In this document: positions 30,875 to 35,677 of the stretch, in pieces
Position numbering within the stretch: the stretch's first letter is position 1
Layout: the number at the start of each line of letters is the position of its first letter
IMG/VR virus record: IMGVR_UViG_3300042453_002467
Location: 1 to 35,677 of that record
Strand: one strand, 5' to 3'
DNA length: 35,677 nt
Source: a virus
Notes under the pieces: generated by a model
What the model saw: only the letters and a program-made list of their open reading frames with translations
Database searches by the model: none
Told to the model about the DNA's origin: nothing
Position numbers and translations under genes: made by a program

Positions 30875-31570
30875 ATGCAGTCGCTCAAGATTCGTCTGCG
30901 CGAGGCGATCGATGCCCGCGCCCCCAAGATCCTTGTGTATGGCGGTGCCGGCGCCGGAAAAACCACGCTGATTGCATCGCTCACTGGAAAGATCCTGATC
31001 ATCTCTGCCGAGGCCGGGCTGCTGTCGCTGGCCGGCGCCGACATCGATGCCGACGTGGTCGAGGTCACGTCGATCGAAGCCCTCCGCGCCGTGTATGCCG
31101 AGCTTCGTGCCGGGGACCATGGATACGCATGGGTCGTGCTCGACAGTGTGTCCGAGATTGCCGAGGTGGTCCTATCCGCGGAAAAGCAGAAATCGAAGGA
31201 CCCGAGGGCCGCCTATGGCGCCTTGTCCGACGAAATGGTCAAAATCATGCGTGCTTTCCGCGACTTGTCGTGCGGCGTGTATTTCTCGGCGAAGCTGGCG
31301 TCGACCAAGGACGAGGCGACGGGCAAGGTCAGCCATTCGATCGGGATGCCAGGCGCCAAGCTTGGCGAGGCGCTGCCCTACTTGTTCGACGAGGTGTTCC
31401 GCTTGATCGTCGTCGACGAGGACGACGGCGCGGGCGGCAAGGTGGCGTCGCGCTATCTGCTGACCGCCACCGACGGAAGGAGCGTCGCCAAGGACCGCAG
31501 CGGGAAGCTTGACGCCTACGAACCCGCCGACCTCGGCGCGGTCGTGGCGAAGATCGGCGGTGCAGCGTGA
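30875..31570 (+). CDS. Sak4-like RecA-fold recombinase ATPase
   Basis: A 231-residue RecA-fold ATPase with Walker A GGAGAGKT (23-30) and Walker B-type WVVLDS (86-91). Size, layout and the following DUF669-type gene match Sak4-like phage recombinases, which promote single-strand annealing or exchange together with an SSB-like partner. The C-terminal part (KVASRYLLTATDGRSVAKDR) is typical of the family. It starts 1 base after the tiny upstream gene and overlaps the next as GTGA. Confidence 0.88.
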   Translation: MQSLKIRLREAIDARAPKILVYGGAGAGKTTLIASLTGKILIISAEAGLLSLAGADIDADVVEVTSIEALRAVYAELRAGDHGYAWVVLDSVSEIAEVVLSAEKQKSKDPRAAYGALSDEMVKIMRAFRDLSCGVYFSAKLASTKDEATGKVSHSIGMPGAKLGEALPYLFDEVFRLIVVDEDDGAGGKVASRYLLTATDGRSVAKDRSGKLDAYEPADLGAVVAKIGGAA

Positions 31571-31767
31571 GTGACCCGGTGTGGCGGGGGTGTCCGCGTT
31601 GCGATGCAAGGGGCTGCGTAGAGGTCGACGAAATTGCGTCAGACGCAGCGGGCGATCTGCGGTTGCGGATCACATGGTACCGCGGCGTTCAGCAGTTTGC
31701 GTGCGACACGAACGTGAGAGCCGACGATCTGCGGCGGGGTGATTTCGGCTGCGGATACGACGATTGA
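31567..31767 (+). CDS. Small zinc-ribbon protein
   Basis: A 66-residue protein starting at GTG 31567, overlapping the Sak4-like gene as GTGA. It has GCPRCDARGCVEVDE near the start and CDTNVRADDLRRGDFGCGYD near the end; four to five cysteines suggest one zinc site made from both ends. Such small ribbon proteins in recombination modules bind DNA or other proteins. The function is otherwise unknown. Confidence 0.7.
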   Translation: MSDPVWRGCPRCDARGCVEVDEIASDAAGDLRLRITWYRGVQQFACDTNVRADDLRRGDFGCGYDD

Positions 31768-31840
31768 CACGCTTGGCCCACGTCACGGGCCACCAGCCGA
31801 CCGCGGGGGATAGGCGCCCGCATTACAGCAGAGGCAGACG

Positions 31841-32389
31841 ATGAGCGACTGGAACGACGACAACAGCAACGACAGCATGGATCTCGGATTCGACACCGCG
31901 ACGGTGGACGCGCCGTCCTTCGATCTCCTGCCGCCCGGCCGGTACCGCGTGGCTTGCACGTCGGCGAAGGTGGCCCCGAGCAAGAACAACCCGAGCACGG
32001 TGATGGCCACGATCGAGGAGACGATCGTCGACGACGACAGCCCACACCGTGGGCGCAAGATTTGGAGCCGCTACGTCGTCGCGCACGCTGACGGCAAGGT
32101 GATGGCCCGCGGCCGCGCCGACGTCACGCGGATGCTCGCCGCGTATGGCGTCTCGGGCTCGTCGCTGGCGCCTGTGCTCCACCGCGAGTGCGTCGCTGCT
32201 GTCGACGTCGAGCCGGCGAAGGGCGAGTGGGAGGCGCGCAACAAGATCAAGCGCCGCGAGGCCGTCGCCGGCCAGGCACCCACCGCGCCGAAGCCCGCGG
32301 CGCCCACCGTCGGCGGTGCTGCTGCGGCGAAGCCTGCCGCTGCCGCGCCTGCGTTCCTTGCCCGGCGCAAGCCCGCGCAGGGCGAGTGA
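31841..32389 (+). CDS. DUF669-type protein, probable single-strand DNA-binding partner
   Basis: A 182-residue protein. Residues 20-130 match DUF669: LLPPGRYRVACTSAKVAPSK, then TVMATIEETIVDDDSPHRGR, and a central HREC-type strand. DUF669 proteins are encoded next to phage recombinases and probably bind single-stranded DNA. The C-terminal 45 residues are a flexible alanine/proline/lysine linker (a run from PTAPKPAAPTV onwards). No acidic SSB-type tip is present here, whereas the helicase has one. The start is ATG 31841; a 73-base gap precedes it. Confidence 0.8.
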   Translation: MSDWNDDNSNDSMDLGFDTATVDAPSFDLLPPGRYRVACTSAKVAPSKNNPSTVMATIEETIVDDDSPHRGRKIWSRYVVAHADGKVMARGRADVTRMLAAYGVSGSSLAPVLHRECVAAVDVEPAKGEWEARNKIKRREAVAGQAPTAPKPAAPTVGGAAAAKPAAAAPAFLARRKPAQGE

Positions 32390-32417
32390 ACAGCAACGCA
32401 GCACACAGGGAGCGAAC

Positions 32418-32831
32418 ATGTCCTATCTGCCCAAGGTAATGAGGCCGATCACAATCATCGGAACGATTGACCCGAAAAAGGAATACACGACCACGGAGGC
32501 AGTCCGCGTGGTGTCGTGCGGGCCCCATGCACTGCGCGAGTGCGCCATCGCTGGCGACCTTCCCGCCAAGCAAGTCGTCGACAACGGCCGGTGGCGGTTC
32601 ACTGGGGCCGATCTGATCGACCTCGTGGAGAAGCACGCCAAGATCGTCGAGCAGCTTGCCGCCGAGAGAAAAGCAAACCTCCGCGCGAAGCAGCGTGAAT
32701 GGAAGCGCAGGAACGTGGAGAAGATCAAGAAACAGCAGCAGCAATTTCCGATGAGTGGAAATGCTCCGTCTCGTGAGCAGTTGCTTGCCGAGATCGATCG
32801 ATTGCGCGAGGCCGTGGCAAATATGGTTTGA
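32418..32831 (+). CDS. Helix-turn-helix protein with coiled-coil tail
   Basis: A 137-residue protein starting at ATG 32418 after CAGGGAG. Residues 22-75 resemble an excisionase/MerR-type helix-turn-helix (YTTTEAVRVVSCGPHALREC, then GRWRFTGADLIDLVEKHA). The C-terminal 60 residues are a basic, glutamine-rich coiled coil (AERKANLRAKQREWKRRNVE) ending in another short helix. It may bind a specific DNA site and oligomerise. No integrase is encoded, so a classical excisionase role is unlikely. Confidence 0.72.
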   Translation: MSYLPKVMRPITIIGTIDPKKEYTTTEAVRVVSCGPHALRECAIAGDLPAKQVVDNGRWRFTGADLIDLVEKHAKIVEQLAAERKANLRAKQREWKRRNVEKIKKQQQQFPMSGNAPSREQLLAEIDRLREAVANMV

Positions 32832-32848
32832 CGATTCCGCCGCGTGTG

Positions 32849-32918
32849 GCCCCGAGCGCGGCAAACCGATCGCGTGGTGCGATCGGCCTCTGTCGGTCGG
32901 AAGGTCGGGGCGCTTTTT
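32849..32918 (+). terminator. Branched hairpin with U-tract, terminator or attenuator
   Basis: GCCCCGA (32849-32855) pairs with TCGGGGC (32905-32911), followed by GCTTTTT. Inside, CCGATCGC and GCGATCGG form a perfect 8-bp hairpin with a 5-base loop (32866-32886). The next gene starts only 14 bases past the U-tract, so it could tune expression of the following small regulators. It is more elaborate than a simple terminator. Confidence 0.6.
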
Positions 32919-32931
32919 CCGAGGTGATGAC

Positions 32932-33171
32932 GTGATCGACAGGTACCGCGGCCCGCGCCGCATTCGACTCGATGGCGAGCGCCTTGCCGCCCTGCGGGTC
33001 GCGCGAAACTACAGCCTCGCGCACGTCGCCAGTGTGTGCGGCGTGACCAGGCAGGCGGTGTGCCTGTGGGAGCAAGAACGCGCCGTCCCCGACGACCGCT
33101 GCTGTGACCGGCTGGCGTCCCTTTTTGGGCCCGACCTCGCGCCGGCCCTTAGCGTGCGGGTGTGGGAATGA
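32932..33171 (+). CDS. XRE-family helix-turn-helix protein
   Basis: A 79-residue protein; the start GTG 32932 has GAGGTG just upstream. Residues 15-60 match the XRE/Cro helix-turn-helix: LAALRVARNYSLAHVASVCG, then VTRQAVCLWEQERAVPDDR. It is about the size of a lambda-type Cro or a small repressor. It overlaps the next gene as ATGA. It may bind one of the palindromes in this genome; which one cannot be told. Confidence 0.82.
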   Translation: MIDRYRGPRRIRLDGERLAALRVARNYSLAHVASVCGVTRQAVCLWEQERAVPDDRCCDRLASLFGPDLAPALSVRVWE

Positions 33172-33326
33172 GCGGCCCCGTAGCGATGGAGCGACAGCGT
33201 AAGCGCGAGGTCATCCTGCGATTGATTGCGCTCGGTCTGACCGAGACAGTGATCGCCGAACGTGCAGGGTGTGGGCTGACGATGGTGCGCAAGGTCCGAC
33301 GCCAAGTGCGGGAGGGGAAGCTGTGA
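33168..33326 (+). CDS. Small helix-turn-helix protein
   Basis: A 52-residue protein linked to both neighbours by ATGA and GTGA. It contains a helix-turn-helix of the resolvase or sigma-region-4 kind: REVILRLIALGLTETVIAER, then AGCGLTMVRKVRRQV. It is basic overall. It is probably a DNA-binding accessory to the XRE protein before it or to the resolvase after it. It is too short for usual callers. Confidence 0.72.
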   Translation: MSGPVAMERQRKREVILRLIALGLTETVIAERAGCGLTMVRKVRRQVREGKL

Positions 33327-33694
33327 TCATCACCGCAGTAGTCCCGATCGAAGGAATGAAGCTCGGCGCGGCGCTGAACGCGCGTGTCCACTGGACCCGA
33401 CGCGCAGCACGCGCGAAGAAGGAACGCGCCACGGTGGGGTGGGCGATGCACGCGCACCGACGACCGATCCTGTCGAGGCCGCCGACGATCTGCACGCTGG
33501 TCCGCATCGCGCCAAGGATGCTCGACGACGACAACCTCGCGGGCGCATTCAAGTCGATCCGCGACGAGGTGGCGTCCTTTTTCGGCGTCGACGATGGTCC
33601 GAAAGGCCCGATCCGATGGTGCTACGAACAGCAGAAGGGCGAGCCGAAGCAGTATGCGGTCCATATCTGCCTCACATGGGAGAACGAAGGATGA
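33323..33694 (+). CDS. RusA-like Holliday-junction resolvase
   Basis: A 123-residue protein starting at GTG 33323, overlapping the upstream TGA. The central motif RMLDDDNLAGAFKSIRDEVA (residues 65-84) and FFGVDDGP (86-93) supply the acidic residues expected of RusA (D69/D70 and D90/D91). A basic, aromatic C-terminal segment (IRWCYEQQKGEPKQYAVHIC) follows. RusA cuts four-way DNA junctions, removing branches before packaging. It is coupled to the nuclease gene by ATGA. Confidence 0.8.
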   Translation: MIITAVVPIEGMKLGAALNARVHWTRRAARAKKERATVGWAMHAHRRPILSRPPTICTLVRIAPRMLDDDNLAGAFKSIRDEVASFFGVDDGPKGPIRWCYEQQKGEPKQYAVHICLTWENEG

Positions 33695-34455
33695 CGACAA
33701 AACCGACAAAACCCGCGCGGCGCCAGTACCGCGACACCGGCGGCGCAAAGCTGCCCGGCGTGACCACTGTCCTTGGGGTGCTCGACAAGCCTGCGCTTGT
33801 CGGGTGGGCCGCGACGACAGCGGCGGAGGCGACGGCCGAGGCGTGCGCCAACGGGCTGCCGCCCGACCAGGCGAGGATCCTCGGCAGGGCTGCGGTGTTT
33901 TCTCGCCGCGACAAGGCGGCAGACCTCGGGACGCGGGCGCACGCCATGGTCGAGGCGCATTTCCGCGGCGAGCCCGTCGTGGTCGACGTGTCCGATCCCG
34001 AGGCGGCGAAGGTGGCCGAGTGCGCACAGCGGGCCATCGCCCACATCGAAGCGACCTGCGACCGCGTCGTCGCCGTCGAGGTTGCCCACAGCGTCGACAG
34101 CGTGCCGTGGCGCATGGGCGACCTGCCAGGCTACGGTGGGACGCTCGACATGATCGTGGAGCGCGGCGGTCGGTGGTTCGTCGCCGATCTCAAGACGGGC
34201 AAGAGCGCACACGACGAGGTGGTGCCCCAATTGTCTGCATATAGACACCTGTGGCTGACCCACCCCGACGCGACGCCGTGCATCGACGGGGGGCTTGTGT
34301 TTCACGTCCCGATCGACGGCGAGGGCGTCAGCGAAATTGCCATCGACAGCGCCACGCTGGACGCGGGCTGGCGCGTGTTTTGCGGGGCCCTGATCGTGTA
34401 CCACGCACGCGGCAACGCGAAGCTGCCCAGGGAGGCCCATGACGACGCTGGATGA
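33691..34455 (+). CDS. Cas4/RecB-like PD-(D/E)XK nuclease
   Basis: A 254-residue nuclease. GTRAHAMVE (80-88, H84) and the PD-(D/E)XK core are visible: E130, then GGTLDMIVE (D153), ADLKTGKS (D166 and K168) and QLSAYRHLW (Q180 and Y184). This is the RecB/Cas4-type active site without the C-terminal iron-sulfur cysteines of true Cas4. It probably resects DNA ends to feed the Sak4-like recombinase. There is no adjacent CRISPR array. It starts as ATGA with the resolvase gene and ends 17 bases inside the MazG-like gene. Confidence 0.85.
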   Translation: MTTKPTKPARRQYRDTGGAKLPGVTTVLGVLDKPALVGWAATTAAEATAEACANGLPPDQARILGRAAVFSRRDKAADLGTRAHAMVEAHFRGEPVVVDVSDPEAAKVAECAQRAIAHIEATCDRVVAVEVAHSVDSVPWRMGDLPGYGGTLDMIVERGGRWFVADLKTGKSAHDEVVPQLSAYRHLWLTHPDATPCIDGGLVFHVPIDGEGVSEIAIDSATLDAGWRVFCGALIVYHARGNAKLPREAHDDAG

Positions 34456-34780
34456 CCTACAAGCACGATGTGCGCGGTCGAGCCTGCGCAAAACGCAGCC
34501 GTGGGCGCCCCAGACTGACCGGCAGGCGATGGCGGCCCTGTGGCTGTGCGCGGAGGCAGGCGAGGTCGCGGACGCCGTGCGACGGTGGTCGCTGACCGAG
34601 GGCGACACGATCACGCTCGCAGAGGTGCGAGACGAGCTTGGGGACGTCCTGTGGTGCCTCAGCGAGTGCGCCACGCTGCTTGGGCTGACGCTCGAGGAAT
34701 GCGCTGCGGCACAGCGGGTGAAGCAGGAACGGCGGTATGCCGATGTCATCGCACTACACGACACCGAGGGTCCGACCTGA
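34439..34780 (+). CDS. MazG-like nucleotide pyrophosphohydrolase
   Basis: A 113-residue all-helical protein with the MazG-family metal motifs: EAGEVAD (E39, E42) and DELGDVLW (E66, D69). MazG enzymes cleave nucleoside triphosphates to monophosphates and can alter host nucleotide or alarmone pools in phage infection. AGGGAGG precedes the ATG, inside the nuclease gene. The C terminus is short, so it is the compact single-domain type. Confidence 0.88.
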   Translation: MTTLDDLQARCARSSLRKTQPWAPQTDRQAMAALWLCAEAGEVADAVRRWSLTEGDTITLAEVRDELGDVLWCLSECATLLGLTLEECAAAQRVKQERRYADVIALHDTEGPT

Positions 34781-34813
34781 CCTGTCCGTGATACCGTCGA
34801 GGGTGGAGGATAT

Positions 34814-35029
34814 ATGCGACAACGACCGACGCCGGACGAGCTCGCGGCGATGACCGAGAACGAGATCCACGCGCTGTCCGCGGTGATGTTCGCCGAGGGT
34901 TCATCGGGCAAGCCCGAGGCAGAATTCGGAGACGCGGAACGTGCGCTGGTCGCCAGCTATCTGCGGATGGTGGAGCAGCACCGGGCGATGTTCCCGAGGA
35001 CGGAGGTGCCTAATGCCAGGCCAACGTGA
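34814..35029 (+). CDS. Small hypothetical protein with GKPE-x-x-F-x-D motif
   Basis: A 71-residue protein starting at ATG 34814 after a good GGAGG. It is helical and acidic. The segment GKPEAEFGDAERALVASYLR is paralogous to GKPESAFTDRDWGLVQKIYR in the next gene, so the two small genes probably arose by duplication. No function was recognised. It overlaps the following gene by 17 bases. Confidence 0.68.
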   Translation: MRQRPTPDELAAMTENEIHALSAVMFAEGSSGKPEAEFGDAERALVASYLRMVEQHRAMFPRTEVPNARPT

Positions 35030-35153
35030 TGAGGCGAAGTGGGCCCGCGCAAAGCGGGCCGTGAGCGAAAGCAAGGGCAAACCCGAAAGCGCATTCACCG
35101 ATCGCGATTGGGGCCTTGTGCAGAAAATCTACAGGGAAATGGGCGGCACCTGA
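35013..35153 (+). CDS. Small hypothetical protein, paralog of the preceding gene
   Basis: A 46-residue protein starting at ATG 35013 within the end of the upstream gene. GKPESAFTDRDWGLVQKIYR matches the motif of the gene before, with a short basic start (QRDEAKWARAKRAV). The pair lies just before the methyltransferase. Its function is unknown, and it is too short for usual callers. Confidence 0.62.
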   Translation: MPGQRDEAKWARAKRAVSESKGKPESAFTDRDWGLVQKIYREMGGT

Positions 35154-35176
35154 CGCCCACGTCGACGAGGGAGAGT

Positions 35177-35677
35177 ATGACGGCACAATTGTATCTCGGA
35201 CGCTGGCAGGATGCGCTGGCGCAGATCGATCGCGTCGATGCGGTGATCACCGACCCACCCTACGGGGCGCGGACGCACGAGGCCACGAACGCCCACATCG
35301 CAGGCAGCGACCTGCCCGACGGCGCCGAGCGAACAGCCATCGCCTACGACGCGATGGCGCCTAGCGAGGTTCACGCGCTCGTCGAGGCATGGGCGTCGCG
35401 GTGTCGCGGGTGGATCCTCGCCATGACGTCGCACGATCTGATTGGCGCCTACGAGCAGGCCTATCGCAACGCGGGACGCGCCACGTTCGCGCCCATCCCC
35501 ATCATCCAGAAGCGCCCGCGCCTCGTCGGGGACGGGCCTGCGTCGTGGGCGGTGTATGCGATGGTCAGCCGCCCGCGGACGCGCGAATTCTCGACGTGGG
35601 GATGCCTCCCAGGCGCGTACGAAGCGCCGACGGAAAAGGGCGTGGGCATCGCGGGGGCCAAGCCCATCGACCTCATG
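35177..35677 (+). CDS. DNA methyltransferase, beta class, N-terminal part (continues at 2)
   Basis: This frame is open to the window end and continues at base 2, giving a 230-residue protein. It starts at ATG 35177 with GAGGGAGAG just upstream. DPPY lies at residues 26-29 (VITDPPYG), the catalytic motif. The region after it (ILAMTSHDLIGAYEQAYRNA) is a helical part of the methyltransferase fold. The AdoMet motif comes later, across the join. See the C-terminal entry for the class and likely role. Confidence 0.93.
   Translation, partial: MTAQLYLGRWQDALAQIDRVDAVITDPPYGARTHEATNAHIAGSDLPDGAERTAIAYDAMAPSEVHALVEAWASRCRGWILAMTSHDLIGAYEQAYRNAGRATFAPIPIIQKRPRLVGDGPASWAVYAMVSRPRTREFSTWGCLPGAYEAPTEKGVGIAGAKPIDLM
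35551..35677. repeat. Terminal direct repeat, right copy (assembly overlap)
   Basis: This is identical to 1-127. It closes the circle: the methyltransferase reading frame passes through the join in the same phase. Confidence 0.95.

Noticed and set aside
32418-32831. Excisionase role for the MerR/excisionase-like protein.
   Set aside because: No integrase or attachment-site pair was seen, so a lysogenic excision role is not supported. It was kept as a DNA-binding protein only.
33691-34455. Possible Cas4 and hence a CRISPR link.
   Set aside because: The C-terminal cysteine cluster of true Cas4 is missing and there is no repeat-spacer array or other cas gene in the window.

Overview
The window is a complete, tightly packed genome of a tailed bacteriophage, almost certainly a siphovirus. 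The G+C content is high (about two thirds by eye), which suggests a high-GC bacterial host; the host itself cannot be named from the sequence. Bases 1-127 are repeated exactly at 35551-35677, and the reading frame of a DNA methyltransferase continues across that join. The molecule is therefore best read as a circular map of 35,550 bp, with the 127-base overlap left by assembly. No integrase, tRNA, CRISPR array or insertion sequence was seen.

Layout. Two divergent transcription units start from a compact promoter/operator region at about 30431-30496. Rightward (30543 to the end, continuing at 1-1450) lie small DNA-binding proteins and a recombination/nucleotide module: Sak4-like RecA-fold ATPase, DUF669-type protein, RusA-like resolvase, Cas4/RecB-like nuclease, MazG-like pyrophosphohydrolase and a beta-class DNA methyltransferase. 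Small unknown genes follow. Leftward come a cytosine-C5-methyltransferase-like protein, an SF2 helicase with an SSB-like acidic tip, and a primase-polymerase/helicase fusion, ended by a strong terminator near 25480.

Further left is the virion block, all on the minus strand: a winged-helix protein, candidate small terminase, large terminase, portal, Mu-F-like minor head protein, gpG/gp10-like morphogenesis protein, scaffold and major capsid protein, then a perfect 13-bp-stem terminator. After that come head-associated proteins, a tandem-repeat protein and a lysis cassette (two small membrane proteins and a C39-like cysteine peptidase) with a metallophosphoesterase. Connector, tail terminator, tail tube protein, tail assembly chaperones G and G-T (with a lambda-like -1 frameshift site), tape measure and distal tail proteins close the block. 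It converges with the rightward unit at 1422-1450.

How it works together. Most neighbours overlap by ATGA or GTGA, so translation is probably coupled. The few intergenic gaps carry most of the visible control signals. These include the mirrored divergent promoters sharing a palindrome, two perfect palindromes flanking the winged-helix gene, a repeated GTTATGTAAC box before the portal and scaffold genes, and a possible small RNA antisense to the helicase-primase junction. These, with the frameshift site, the repeat protein and strong enrichment of GTCGAC, are the points most worth a second look.
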